In this document: piece by piece, positions 29,380 to 42,700 of the stretch | Position numbering within the stretch: position 1 is the first letter of the stretch | How the letters are laid out: each line of letters begins with the position of its first letter | Assembly (NCBI GenBank): GCA_014773175.1 | Contig: VXCM01000058.1 | Coordinates: 496,001-560,000 of the forward strand | Direction of reading: 5' to 3' | Length of the DNA stretch: 64,000 nucleotides | From: Lucifuga dentata | Lineage: Eukaryota > Chordata > Actinopteri > Ophidiiformes > Bythitidae | Translations under genes and position numbers: made by a program | Notes under the pieces: generated by a model | Seen by the model: the letters and a program-made list of their open reading frames with translations, nothing else | Database searches by the model: none | What the model was told of the DNA's origin: nothing

Positions 29380-31725
29380 GGTATTACCCGTGTGTTTAGT
29401 TTTAGACAATAACGTTAAAAACTTCTGCAGTTTTGCTGTCAACTTTGATGATGCAGAAGAATGAGCTGGACGGAAGTTCATGGTGCAACGGGGAATTAGA
29501 TCCGACTGGAAACCAATAAAACGCAGCTTCGTAGTCAACCCTCCGTCGCATGAAGAGGTCAGTAGGATGCTGCAAAAAAATCTGATTGAGGAAATGTGAG
29601 GCTTGAGTTTATTTTGTGTGCTGTTTACGATATTTCTGTTAGCCGTTGTTTTGTTCAATAATTCAATAATAGGCTAGGCGCTGAAATGCTTTAATTACTT
29701 TAACAGAATATGAGGCCATGAAGAGCAGCATTCTGAGCAGACAGCTGGCAGACGGACTGACTGCATCCTCACTGCTGATGTCTGAGCTGAGAGGTGCAGA
29801 TGCGGTCTGGTCTCTACCGAAGCCCCTCTGAACGAAAACATCAAGAAGGATCCCTGCCATGGACAAACCACAGCGGTAATCCAAACCTTTGCTGCAGTAT
29901 TAATTTTTATTATCTATTGTTTGCTTGTATGGTTATGTCAATGGGATAAAGCATAAGTTTACACTGACCTACGCGTTTCGCATTTTATGTTGTTATTGTA
30001 TAATTGAGTAGCTTGATGACCACTTCCACGCCTTCTACGTTATTAAAAAAAAAAAAAAAAGATTTTTATTGTCATTTTTTGCTTTGTTTGGGATGCATTT
30101 TCTTCTCATTTGATAGCCTAAATCGTTTAGCTTTTTAATCCATAAAAATGTATAAATTGAGTATAAGGCTATGGAGATGCTGGGATGTGTCAAGAGCAGC
30201 TCAACTCAGTGCGGTTCAAGTCGACCAGGATCAGGACCTGGAAGATCACACAAAACACTTCTGTATCAAGTGGTTTAGACTGTAACATATTGTTATGTTA
30301 GCTTCACATTCCTGATCTAATGATTGGGTGTGAACCACAATTTAATCCTCTGTGCGCCACTGAAACCCCCATTCACTGATAAACCGAGCCTTGGCACAGT
30401 GGCACCCTGATAGTCTGAAAGGCCTCTTTGTTGTGGTGCAGCTGGCACCACCGTGATTCCCACACCAGCGTGTGCGTGATTCATCACCCTCATAACCCAT
30501 ATATTTTTATTGTCCTTTAAATAATAAATCAGGATTGACTGTGTGTTAATTCCAGGGTGCGGTGCTTCATGACTAATTTATTATATAAATCAGTATTTCC
30601 AAAGCTGGAGTCCAGGAATGCTCTGCAGGCTCCAGGGAGTCCCCACATGAACACAGACTTCCAGAAATTAGACCTTTGAGCAAAAGTGAAAAAAAAGTGT
30701 AATCAGAGGGTTCACTCTCTCCACTCTTTAAAGACAAGATAATGCTCAGTTTCCCAAAACCTTGAATAACCTTCTGGAGTCTAAAGTAATTTTTGCAACT
30801 TAATATTATATTAAATTTGGCTTTATTTTCCACCTAAAAAGCTGCACTTTAAAAAAAAAACCCAAAAAACTCTTTTGTATTGATTTTGTCTGATGAAAAT
30901 CTCACCATTTCTACCTGTAATCAATAAAACAACAGAGTGATTGTAAAGGACTTAGTCAAAAAATCACATGACAATTGAGTGTGGAAGAATTGTCTAGAAT
31001 GTCAGCTTCTTGATTCTTGTTCAGTGATTTTCTTGACTCTCTCTTACTTCATTTCTGGAAAATTCCTGAAACATGTTGATTTGTGTTGGAAACAGGTTGA
31101 AAGTAGAGGGCACTCAGAGACCACATACCTCTGCCAAGACTCAACAGTCCTTTGATCAGGATCAATATCTGGATCTGGGCTAAATTACACCTGTTGATAG
31201 TCTGTCAAAGAATACAAATGCTTGAATGCTTTCATTAAAATTGTACCTTAGTACCTTCAAGAAATAGGCAAAAATGTCAACAAATACCCTAACTAGCAGC
31301 GTTAATGAAAGTGAAAAAAACTTCCCGTATTTGGCTGGATCACCTCATCGAATCAAGTTTTGAGATATCCTGTTAGCAAACAGACAAATGCTGATGAAAA
31401 GATAAAGCTCTGTAATAATCTCATCGAGCTGGCAGATTGAAGAAAGTCAGACCTTCAGTACTAAATAAATAACAGACAAGACTTGGTAAGATGGAGGCTT
31501 TTGCAGTGTTTTTATGTTCCACAGTATCATTTTTCCAAAACAAGTGAAATTCCCATGTGAAAATCTCAAGTTCATCAGTGAAACCTTTCAGTCTGTAAAG
31601 GTTTTAAAAAAACAAAAAAAAAAAAGNTCAACAAGCGTTCTTTCTCACTCCCCATATCTCTGCTCCCGTAGCCCAGCCGGTAATGCTCAGCGGTGAGAAG
31701 GAGAGCGGCTGAGGGGGAGGAGGAG
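29291..31725. promoter_or_regulatory. Divergent sec22b/C1orf21 promoter and C1orf21 5' UTR intron
   Basis: The minus-strand sec22b start lies at the left. A plus-strand candidate 5' UTR exon may end at ACCACAGCG/GTAATCC near 29876. A strong polypyrimidine tract and TCCCGTAG near 31671 form the likely acceptor just upstream of the C1orf21 ATG. The intron contains a family-2 repeat fragment near 30768-31080 and a poly-A/N join at 31627. Confidence 0.45.
30768..31080. repeat. Inverted-repeat element, family 2 (partial)
   Basis: Starts TAACCTTCTGGAGTCTAAAG and shares AGCTGCAC, a poly-A stretch and the CACCATTTCTACC-type interior with 13100-13485. The right end is unclear. Confidence 0.5.
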
Positions 31726-34700
31726 ATGGGCTGCACCTCTGCCAAGCAGGTGTCGGCTGTGCCCAGCGAGGAGGGCCAGAGTAAAACCCACAGCAACGGG
31801 GACCTCCAGTCTGGTCAGTGTCTTTACCATCACACACATACACACGCACACAGTTTTTGTGTGTGAGTCTCCATTTCATTTCATTTATTTATTTATTTCA
31901 GACATAAGGCTACTACAGAGAAACAAACAAAACAAGTAGACAATCAAAAAGAAAAACATTGTCTAGGATGTAGGATGAAGTATAACTTAACTCCTACCTG
32001 CTACATATTTCTGCAATTCATCTCTTATTGTCTCTCATTGTTTCCCGCTTGTTTCATTATGTTTACAAGCTTAACGCGTATATATAGATATCAACAAAGA
32101 TTTACAGATAAATATAAACATAGTTTCCAAACAATCAAATATTCATATGCAGTTTAACATTATTTACCCACCTACTTACCTCATAATAAACACAAATATG
32201 TATATATATATATATATATATACAATCAAAAAAGAAAACGTAAAGGCACAACCTAAGAGAACCAAGAACACAGTTACTGTTCCATACTACTATATTTTTC
32301 AAGCAGTCTTTTTAAAAAAATATATTTTCTTAAACTGATTCATAGTTGTACTCTGTTTCATTTCATTATCTAAACTATTCCATAAATTTACCCCACAAAC
32401 CGAAATACATCTGCTCTTTAAAGTGGTACGAGCAAACTGCTTCTTAAATTTAAAATTTCCTCTTAATTTGTAACATCCTGTCTTACTTGTGAACACTTGT
32501 TAGCAGGGAGTAACTTATTGTTTGCTTTGAATGTTATTTGCACAATCTTAAATCTCCATTCCAAATGCATCCATGTATTAAGGTGGTAGCCTGTACTTCA
32601 GTTTATTATTAGATGTATGGGCACCTGAATTTGGTTAAAACTATCTTAAATTCTAATACAAATGTGATCTATCTGACGTCTAAATGGGATCAGGCTGACA
32701 GCTCATGTGTTCACCATTTGCCAACCATTGTTGTAAGAGGATTTAGTCTGGAGCGTGAGAGTTGAAGCACATAATTACTGAGCAGTGAGATCGACTGTTA
32801 AATTATGGTTCCTCCTCTGCCTTGCTGCCGCTGGGCTCTGATGTAGAGTATTAACAGGAGGAGACGTGCTCCTCTCTGGATTTCTGTCTCCCACTCTGTC
32901 ACAGATGAGTACAAGATGAAAGGAGTGGAGAAAGTCAAGTACATCAGTGGAGAGGAGGGAGGAGGCGATGACCAGGACAGCACAGTGCGTGACTTTGGTG
33001 GCATCTTTCTGTTTCTGTTTTAGCAATGGAATATAAGCAGCTATTTGATCAGGTAAATTATGTGTGTGTGCGTGCACTAATGTCCTGCAGGAGAAGTGTG
33101 CCCTACTTGGTAAAAGTCAACACACGGATGAAACGGGATCAAATGGAGATGGAAAGATATTGTAAGTTTCACTGAATTTTTGTGAAATCTGCTTTGTCCT
33201 ATTTAAAGGACCAACCAGTGATTTTGCATGTTTGAGCCTAATATATTCAATTTTCATACATGTAATGTTACTGACAATCATTTTCCAAAGCATACTACTG
33301 GAACAGTGAATTAAAAATGTTTTTTCCTACCTTCCAGACCGCCACTGGTTACAGTTCATTCTGGTACGCTATTAACATCAACTTGTTGATACTTGAAACG
33401 TTCTTGGGATAGGTAATCCATNTTCTGGTACGCTATTAACATCAACTTGTTGATACTTGAAACGTTCTTGGGATAGGTAATCCATCATTGTGAACAAGAT
33501 GTGTTTTCAGGTTTTTTTTCAAAGTTATGTAATTTTGGCATTTAAGCGCAAAAAAAAGCACAGAGTGAATGTATGTCTCCACCGGGGAATATAGTCCCAA
33601 AAGAAGATCTACGTTTACTGAAAAATTTAAATGACCGTGACTTCATAAGGCTGTGTAACTATTAGCAGGCGAAACATCAATTTTTTTAAGGTGGGTGTAT
33701 CACTTGAATATTTCATTTTGAAAGATTAAGAGATTTTGCAAAATATCAAGAAAGCTGTAATACTTTGGGAAATGGTCAGTAATGTAACGTAACATGCATG
33801 AATATTGAACATGTTAGCCTCAAGCTTGCAAAATGGCTGGTATGGTCCTTTAAAATGACCATGCCATCATAATCATGCATAAGTATTAGCAGGAGAAACA
33901 TTGAATTTTAAGGTGGGGGACTGAACATTGCGATAACTGTGACCTGTCACACTGCTGGACCTTTCTTTTCCTTGCAGGAGCATCCACTCCTCTGAGAGTC
34001 AGCAGGAATTCTTCAAGATGTTGGATGAGAAAATTGCAAAGGTAAAAGAAGGAGCAACTTATCATTCAAGCATCATGTTACCACATTAGTTTTTATGTGT
34101 ACAAGGATATAAGGAGCTTTATTGTCATCTCACCACACCCACATTACACTTGTACAATGTTACATGTGACGCACATGAAGTTTCCCAGGCTGGTGAGAAT
34201 GTGACTGCTCGTACAAGAGAAGTACCAAAGTAAAAAAATAAAAAAGATACATAATAAAATAAAATATATATAAGGCACATAATTAATCACACAGCATGCA
34301 TGTAAAAAAAATTCCCTGTACGGTGGCACGAAAATGTCAGCAAACTCTTTGGAATTGCATCAATTATAACTGAATTTGGTCTGATCTTCAAAAATCATAA
34401 TAACAGACAACTATACTTGATGCTTTTATTGAATTTAATTAATTCATTGATTAATTATTTAATTACATATAATTAATAATTAATTATTAAATTTATTCAT
34501 CTTTCATCATTTGTAATTCAGACTGGTAAAATTATGTGAACCTTGTTGATCATCTTTGCAATGTGGTGAATCCAGAAAGTAGGCTGCGCTCGTTGATCCT
34601 GAGGGACTGATTATGAAATTTGAGGTTGATGCGTTAGATTCTTCATGTATTCCTATTTGTCTCTGATTGCTGACAACAGGGAATCAGAAAACTGCAAAAA

Positions 34701-34778
34701 TACACGGTACCTTACTGGTAACATCTGTTCTGTACACAGGGGCGGGACTATTGCTCAGAGGAGGAAGACATGACATAA
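31726..34778 (+). CDS. Orthologue of human C1orf21 (small acidic protein), five exons
   Basis: Exons 31726-31813, 32905-32984, 33091-33161, 33978-34041 and 34740-34778 join in phase to 113 aa; human C1orf21 has about 121. The N-terminus MGCTSAKQVSAVPSEE carries an N-myristoylation-type start (MGCxSAK) with a palmitoylatable Cys3. DEYKMKGVEKVKYISGEE follows. The C-terminus SESQQEFFKMLDEKIAKGRD then YCSEEEDMT is nearly identical to the human end. The centre is less conserved. Function is not established. Membrane anchoring by acylation is an inference from the MGC start. It lies next to tsen15 and colgalt2, as in human 1q25. The 3' UTR probably ends after the AATAAA at 35663. Confidence 0.92.
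32199..32222. repeat. (TA)n microsatellite
   Basis: About 12 TA units in intron 1 of the C1orf21 orthologue. Confidence 0.9.
33203..33853. repeat. TTAA-bounded inverted-repeat element (family 1), interrupted by a duplicated join
   Basis: The left end TTAAAGGACCAACCAGTGAT and right end GGCTGGTATGGTCCTTTAA are inverted copies. The inside matches 23872-24456 (CTTCCAGACCGCCACTGGTT, TTGTTGATACTTGAAACG). It contains a 63-bp exact copy (33359-33421 and 33423-33485) around N at 33422. A further internal fragment of the same family follows at about 33868-33918. Confidence 0.75.
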
Positions 34779-36194
34779 TGCTGTGGAACCATCAGTCCTA
34801 GCGTGAGAGGAAGTATCATTTCATTGTTATGGATGGAACGTACCATGTGATGCCCCATCTTGGGGGAAATCCGTCTTGCTTTAAATATCCAGAGAAGACT
34901 CTATCATTGACTTCAGAACTGGATCAAGCACTTTCTTTGACCTTTGGATCACAACCCAGTTCCTCCTCATCCGATCAACCCTCCAGTGTTTTTTTTGTGT
35001 TTCTCCTGCAAGAGCACAAAGTGTATGTTTACCTCCTGTGAGCGGACTGAACTTGGAGCTATCCTCTATCTGGACAGAATAACACTCGTGATGAATTGAA
35101 GACATTGCAGCTTAAGTAGATGACAGAGATCTTGGTATATTAAGGAGCATTTACAGTATTTTCATCACCTGGCTGTCACTGAGACTTCCTGTAGGCGTGT
35201 CACACACTCAGCCTGTTGCAGATGAGCTGGTGACAGCAGAACTGCTCTTATGGACTCTGAATAACAGACTGTAATGTCTCTATTTGCATTAATCTGAAGG
35301 TTTCATGCTTAAATGCTTAGAAACTTCCTGCATTCCAAGCCACATTTTGGATATTGTTTACCTCTTTTTCTACAGTATGTTGGCCATAAAGTGTATTTGT
35401 CTGTGTCTGTTTATGTTATAATGTAGAGTATTTATGTTGAATAAGGCTCAGGGTTGAAGTGTTGTAATCACTGTCACATCTAGTCAAGTCCTTCTTCTCA
35501 TTAAGACACCATTAAAATACACACATACACTCACACAGTATCTGTTGGTGTTTGCCTACAAGCTGGACACTGCAAAATCACATATTAGTCGAATTCTGTA
35601 TTTTTCCCATGTGTTATATCATCGTGTTTCCTTTCTATGTTCAATTTTTGTTTTTCTAGGAAAATAAAAAGTGTTTTCAGGACGTTATTTTGATAGCAAA
35701 CACTGTTGTGTTGTTTTGGCCAGAAGTGCAGCCAACAGGACATTTATCAGGTGAATTATTCTATCAACAAATTGTTATAGCTCAGTCAGTTCTGGTAATA
35801 TTATCCACAATATGTAACACTGTGACGCCAGATTTATACTTGATATAACAACACACAATGGCTGCCACGTGTACCCTTGTTTATTCCTTCATTTGACGCG
35901 TTGGTTGTGCATCTGTTCTTGAATTAACTTCACAATCATGAAAAGCAATATCTACAAAAATCATGGAGGCAGTAATCTCAAATTCTGTCACTTCAGTAGC
36001 AACAGTGACAACCAGAAAATACACAGGCTGGACCTCACAGCCACACACAGTCCTTACAGCAGAATGACGTCACGGGTGTGTCCCTCTTTACCTGCTGCCA
36101 TCTTGTCAGTACTTCCCTGTCTTCATTTTAGAATCCACGTTACACAGACGGTCTGGCAGCAGGTTCTGTTCTGCTTCCACCTGCAACCAGCTGC
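34779..36194. other. C1orf21 3' UTR and convergent flank of tsen15
   Basis: The plus-strand 3' UTR of about 0.9 kb probably ends after AATAAA at 35663-35668. The rest (35700-36194) includes probable tsen15 3' UTR. No coding exon is seen. Confidence 0.6.
35663..35668 (+). terminator. Candidate polyadenylation signal of the C1orf21 orthologue
   Basis: AATAAA followed by a GT-rich segment (GTGTTTTCAGG), about 885 bases after the stop codon. Confidence 0.5.
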
Positions 36195-38504
36195 TCAGTG
36201 CTGATGCCGTCTCTTGCGGTGCTGCCGACGACCCAGATCCTGAAAGGGCCCTGCAGGAGGATCGGGTGTCACCAAGCCATCAGTCATCCTCTGGTAGACG
36301 AGGGTGGAGTCGGATGCCACAGCACACAACAGCATAGGAGAGCCTCTGTCCAGCACATGGCGTATGCTGCACTCAGAGGAGAAGAACAGCTGTAATTTGG
36401 GGAAATCTTTGTCTGTAATCGCGAAAGCAACCAAAAGGATGCAGGAAGAGGCAGTGAGTTTTCCGTGTCTTCTCACCTTCTGTGGCTCAGCGATCGGTGA
36501 ACAGGCAGGGGAAGAATAGTCTGCATGGGTGCTCCTTCCTTCTCCCTCCCTTCCAGCAACACCAGCTGCAGCTCAGAACTCCTAACAGCTAACACTTCTT
36601 TCCACTGACGCACTACAAAGGACAGGAAACAATGTGTGTCTGGCTTAATGCAGACTGGCAGCACGTGTAGATTATTATTGCAGTGGGCCCTTCAAATGAT
36701 GCAGTACTGCAGTACTTCCTGATGCCTTCTCTCCAGGATTATACCTAAATTTAGTATGTAATGATCCTCAAAATTAAGTGTAAAGGAAACATTCCCCACA
36801 GTGAGTGATTTTTATGAGTGAGTGATAAAATGTTTACTTTTACTAAATTTTTTTTTTTAATGCAAGACTTTCACTTGAAATATTAAGAGTATTTTTCTAT
36901 TGTGGCATTGTTACTTTCACCTAAAGGATCTGAATACTTAGGCCCTCACTGGAGTACTGTTTAGGGAGCCTGTTATTTCTGTAAGAGATAAAATCTTGTC
37001 AAACTCACCCTCAGAAAGATCCATGTATGCCAGGAAAGCTGCATGCACTTGGGCGCTATCCCCAACTTCCAGATTCATCATGTGCTGATACTAATGCAAG
37101 TAAAACATAGGTTAGCAATCCTGGTCCATGAGACCCACAGCACCGCATATTTTACATCTCCCCACTCTGCCCACACCTGATTTGCTGAAACAAGTCTGTT
37201 CATCTGATCATGAGTTGGTGACTCCCAGATCTTGATTGGTTTAAGAGACCTGATCTAGCTAATCAGGTGAACGTAGAGCAGGGAGAGATGGAAAATATGC
37301 AGTGCTGTGGGAACCATAGGGTTACTGTATGAACTGACCCTACATAGCTCCAAAGGACTCTAGATTGCACTGTTTCTTAGGTGCCATTCCAGATTCCCAA
37401 AATACATCAATAGTTGCAAATTTATTTATTTATTTATTTTTATTTTTTTTGAACAGCTTCCAGCTGCTGCTTTGGCATGGACCAAAGTTTTACTCCTTCT
37501 TGAGCTTTACAGGAAGTGAACACCACAGTTTTAAAAAAAAAAAGCTATTTTTTCCCCCCAACAGTGGGTTCAGAGCTAAATCTCGGATGCTACACTTCCA
37601 CATGCAGAGTATATTCTACCTTACTTTATTTGTAATTTAATTTCAAAATTTAGTCAGACTTTGTGAGTCATCATCTGAAACAGAATTTAAATTTAAATCC
37701 TTTTGTCAAAGATGCTTGTATGTACTATCAATATAAGAACCCAAAGATTACTTACCGTATATTGTAAATGTATGATTTCAGATTTTAATTTTTGTTATTC
37801 AACAATGACGGTGTAACAAAAAAAAACAACAAAAAACCTACAGAATGTTAATTATTGTCATTTTGTGGTTTAAAATTACATGATAAATCCGTAAAATCGG
37901 TTTTATTTACTTACTTAGTTTTATATATGTTATATACTGTATATGCCGTTGTTCTATATTGTTTTGATGAACACTGACATGTTTAAAAACCTTTAGTAAG
38001 GAAAAACATTCTTTCAGAATAAACTTCCTCGGCGATTTGCCAAAACGTAACAAGCACAAACGGTACTTTCTTGCTCAATAGATGATAAAACATACCGAAC
38101 AAGTATATACTAAAGCACAAAATGCATGTGTCCTGAATATTAGAAAACGTTACCCTCGATGACTGATTTTATTTTGAAAGGCCGAATCAACTCAGCATGT
38201 GAATCACCAACATATTAGCTGTGGCGCTAGTACCGACATCATTCAACTATAATTTAGAGAAAAAAAATACAGTTTAGATTTTTTTGTATTATTTGACGGT
38301 GACAGTAATTTCATAATATAAAGTCCAAGTAGGTCTCGTTGTTACTTTGCATAGCATTTTAGGAACAGCGCCATCTAGAGTCATATGAATGTGGATTTAG
38401 CATTAGCACGCAGGCTGAAGTTGTTTCACACTCACCATCGGGTGCTGTAAGATCCAGTTCAGCGATGAAAGTTTCGCCTCTGCTCTGTCTGAAGATTCTG
38501 ACAT
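36195..38504 (-). CDS. tsen15: tRNA-splicing endonuclease subunit 15, four exons
   Basis: Structural subunit of the TSEN complex that cuts introns from pre-tRNA. Minus-strand exons 38504-38436, 37090-37009, 36612-36477 and 36366-36195 join in phase to 152 aa; human has 171 with a longer N-terminus. Recognisable segments are YQHMMNLEVGDSAQVHAAFL, RQWKEVLAVRSSELQLVLLE, and the conserved core VASDSTLVYQRMTDGLVTPD. The C-terminus is an Arg/His-rich tail (RRQHRKRRHQH) beyond the human end. An alternative acceptor 19 bases upstream of exon 4 (TTACAG) puts the core out of frame and was rejected. Divergent from colgalt2; the two start codons are only about 520 bases apart. Confidence 0.92.
37105..37320. 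repeat. Short inverted-repeat element
   Basis: The left arm (CCTGGTCCATGAGACCCACA, GCACCGCATATTTTAC, CACACCTGATTT) is mirrored by the right arm (AATCAGGTGAACGTAGAGCA, AAATATGCAGTGCTGTGGG). A similar arm occurs at about 23475-23560. It lies upstream of tsen15 exon 2. Confidence 0.55.
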
Positions 38505-38929
38505 TTTAGTAATTAACGTAAAGGCTCTTTTTTCTAGCCAGCTTAATATCAGGACATTGTCACAACATGGGTGAGTGTTTTCAGGACAGTAGCGTTTGGT
38601 TTGCCGGCGTGTCACACTCTAAATAGTCCGGGTAGAAAATGTCATCAAGACGGTCTGAAAGACAGAATACAGGACAAGAATTTTCCCAATATACTGTACA
38701 CTACTCTTCCATTATAGAAAAATTACTTTTAGTCGTCCTTAACATTCCTACTTATGAGGCTGTCTATGTTACAAGGCTATATTCAATGTTAATTCTGTCT
38801 ATCAATTCATGAATGAAGGGATCTCTTTCTGTCTCTTTCCCTCCCACCTTCTCTTTCTCTCTTTCCCTCCCTCTCTGTCTATCTCTCTTTCCCATATTCT
38901 GTCCCTCTCTTTTCCACATGTACCCCCCA

Positions 38930-38971
<42 letters not shown>

Positions 38972-39021
38972 AATCTCTCCCTTTCTCTCTGTCTCATTTG
39001 CACTGGTTCCCTGTTGGAAAT
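38505..39021. promoter_or_regulatory. Head-to-head tsen15/colgalt2 promoter with a (CT)n tract
   Basis: 517 bases separate the two start codons, so both promoters and 5' UTRs must overlap or abut here. The colgalt2-proximal part is a pyrimidine-rich (CT)n stretch (about 38820-39000) that would lie in, or next to, its 5' UTR. Confidence 0.5.
38820..39000. repeat. CT-rich tract with (CT)n core
   Basis: Nearly all-pyrimidine plus strand with an uninterrupted CT run at about 38931-38968. Confidence 0.9.
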
Positions 39022-39711
39022 ATGCCTTTTGGATTTTTTAAACAGAGATTATTTTTTGTTCTTTTGGCAGGTGAACTCTTCCTGCTCACCTGCACAGAGG
39101 AACTGGCTGTAGATCCACATCCACGAGCCCAGCAGGAATCCTCTCTGCTCAGACCCACAGTCCTGATCACGATCCTGGCACGTAATGCTGAGCACAGCCT
39201 GCCTTACTTTTTGGGATGCATTGACAGACTGGACTATCCAAAGAATCGAATTGCCATCTGGTAATATCAAGACTGTTCAACTGAAAATGTGTTTGTCTTT
39301 TTGGAAAAATTATAAAGCAATGAGATCTCCATCAAAACTAATTTCAACATTATTGTATGTTCTCTTTACTCTGGAGTTTGTTTTATATGTCTGTAAATGT
39401 GCAGGCTTATTAGTACAAGTCAAAATAAAACATTTTGGAAGGAGAAATCTCTATAGCAACAGCATTTTTTCTGTCCGACTTATGAATATACAAAAGGTGT
39501 TGATTTGATTGATACAGTCTATGCAAAATTATAAGCAAATAAAATTTAGAAATTCTTTCTGGTCAGTTCAGCAGTTGCTGACTAAAATCTCTTTCTTGTC
39601 CTTGTCTCTTTCTTGTTCATCAGCAAACAGATGGCCTGAATTCAACCTCTTGTCAGACAAGTGAGAAAGCTACACATGGCATCTGAAGCTGAAAGAAAGA
39701 AAGAAAGAAAG

Positions 39712-39754
<43 letters not shown>

Positions 39755-42700
39755 AAAAAACACTGAGAAATGATTGAATAAATGAAGAGAAGAAAATGAT
39801 AGGCTGAAGCACATGAAGGGAAAAGAAAGAGGTGAAGCTTAGTAATTTTTGATTTTTGATCTTTATGATTTCAGGGCAGCGTCTGACCACAGTGTGGACA
39901 ACAGTACAGCCATGCTTCAGGAGTGGATTAAAGGAGTGCAGCATCTGTATCACTCTGTGGAGTGGAGACCCACTGAGCATCCCAGGTGAGCCACTGATCT
40001 ATATATAATATGATGTGTATGACACTGTTTATCAGAGTTCATCAGAGATCACAGATTTTACCTTCTGAAGTTATTGACAACAGCTCGTTATATTTTTTGT
40101 AATTAATCATGTCTCCTAAAATGTAGAACTCCATTTTGGAGGCCTTCTTTGTTGTTTTGTCATCCTGTCAATTCAATGAAAAGTAAAATTCTAAAAACAA
40201 CATTAGGCTCCATAAAGTTAATGCAACTGTAGTAAACCTGATATGCTCATATTCCCCTAAAATGTACACTTAATTATCCTTACTTTATCTCCCTCTTCTT
40301 CTCTCTCACTACCTCTCTCCCTTTCGCTCTCTCTCCCTCTCTTTACTGCCCTCTCCTTTAGCTCCTATGCAGATGAGGAAGGTCCAAAGCACTGGCCCAA
40401 TTCTCGGTTTTCCCATGTGATGAAGTTAAAGCAGGCAGCACTCAGAGCTGCCAGACAGCTTTGGGCTGACTACATATTGGTAAGACAGAACAATCAAACA
40501 GTCATCCAATGATAAATGGCTTTCAGGCACAAGAACTTAAATATATGATTATTCAGAATAATCACACATGATCACAATATCATATACATCTGCTGGGATG
40601 ATTAAAAAGTAACTTTGAAGCATTGCAAGTAAAAAAAAAAAAAAAAAANAAAAAAAAAAAAAAAAAGACTATCTAAAATTGAGTCTGAAAGTGTTGCATG
40701 CAAGATTTTTATCCTTCAATAATCAAACAAACAAATGCCTATAGAAATGCATCCAATAAAGTAAACCCACAGATCCCAAACTGTCCTGAAAACTTTGCTT
40801 ATGATTCATCCTTTACTTCCATGACTATTTTATGTCATTCATGAACTTATTCTCCTTCACACCTGGTTGGTATCACTCAGAAGCACAACACTGGTGAGCA
40901 AGTGTTTGGAGAGCATATGTGTTTTGCGGCCTGTGGGTGTTGCCAGCTCACGCCTAACACAACTGGCCAATCAGAACAGAGAAGAGCAGGCTGTTTAAGA
41001 TGGGGCCTTAAAGCTAAAGTATCTAAAACAGCCTGTTTTCACTCACTGTGAAGAGCAGTGCTGGCTAAAGATCAATGTGTTTTTTCCACATTAAAGCATT
41101 GCAAAGGTTTCAAAATAGACCCCTAAATAAAAACTTGAACATGGAAAACTGTATATGTCCCCTGTAAAAGAAAGAGTCTGATGTCTGATGTTCTTTGTCT
41201 CTCAGTTTGTGGACAGCGACAACTTGCTGACAAACCGACAGGTTTTAACTGACATGATAGCAGAGAATCTGACAGTTGTGGCGCCCATGTTGGACTCAAG
41301 AAGCCTCTATTCCAACTTCTGGTGTGGTATTACTCCTCAGGTACAAAAACAGTATGTAATAACACAATATTTGCCCACTGTGTGACATTTGTTGGCCTTT
41401 TAATGCTATGACTGCTATAATAGGGTTACTATAGACGAACCCCAGAGTATATCCCCATCCGCAAATGGAAGCGTCAAGGCTGCTTTGTCGTCCCCATGGT
41501 GCACTCCACGTACCTGCTAGACCTGAGGCGCAGAGCCAGCCGAGCGCTGGCCCTCTACCCTCCCCACCCCCACTACCCCTACCTTCTAGATGACATCATG
41601 GCCTTTGCTTTCTCTGCACAGCAAGCAGGTCGGATCACATACAACTTTATCAGCTACTGTTTTTATTTAAAGGGCCAATCCATATATTTCTTTTTGTTTG
41701 GTTTTAGTGACCAGAGGAAGTAACTAAGTACATTTACTCAAGTGCTGTAACTACAATTTTTCAGACACTTGTGCTTTACTTTGGTATTTCATTGTACTTT
41801 TACACCATTATATTTCAGTTACTGCATAATTCAACACGAGATAAGCTCCCATATAACTAATATAATTTTTGTGTCTTTCCTTTCTTTTTTCTCTCCTGGT
41901 TCCTTTCCTAACTTCTTTCCTAGCTTCTTTTCTTGCTTCAGTCTTTCTTCTGGCCTTCTTCTCTCATTTTTACCTTTCTTTCTTCACCTTTTCATTCTTT
42001 CCTTGCTTCCTTATTGCTTCCTCATCCTCTCATTTTTGTCTTTTCTTTCTTTCCTCTGTCCTTCCTTATTTCTTTCTTTCAGAAAGAAATTTCTCTCCCT
42101 CTACTCATTTCTTCAAATTTTACATTTAACATGGGATAAGCTCATATCCCTAATAGCATCTTTCTTTCCTGCTTCTTCTTTATACTCCCTTCTTTCTTTC
42201 ATAGTTTCATTGTTTCCTTCTTTCCTTTTCCCTTCTTTTTCCCTCCTTACTTCTGTTTACTTATTTCCTTATTTCTTTCCTTCATACATCTTTATTTATT
42301 GTCCTTTCTTTCCTTCAACATACAGTGACATGACTGTTGTATTATATTATTAAGGTGATCAGTGATAATAAAGTTAGTATCAGTACATGCAGTAACTCAG
42401 GGATTGAACATATATTAATATATTATACAGCCACGTATCTGTTCTTTAACTATTAGTTTCTTTAAAGCAGTGAAGAATTTTTGCACTGAGACTGATTAAG
42501 CTGCTCCCACTGCAGAGGTTCAGATGTATGTGTGCAACAAGGACCATTATGGGTTTCTGCCAGTGCCCCTCAAACAGCATCAGACCCTGGAGGAAGAGGA
42601 GGAGAGCTTCACTCACACACTGACAGAAGCAATGAGTGAGCACAAACGCTGTTTACAATATAAATAATCACAAATCATTCAGTATTTAGTTCTTATTAGC

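Noticed and set aside
36366..36400. Upstream acceptor TTACAG for tsen15 exon 4
   Set aside because: It shifts the frame and destroys the conserved SDSTLVYQRMTDG core; the CTGAGTGCAG acceptor keeps it.
41769..42353. 194-aa Phe/Ser/Leu-rich open frame
   Set aside because: Product of a pyrimidine-rich repeat in colgalt2 intron 5; low complexity and no family signature.
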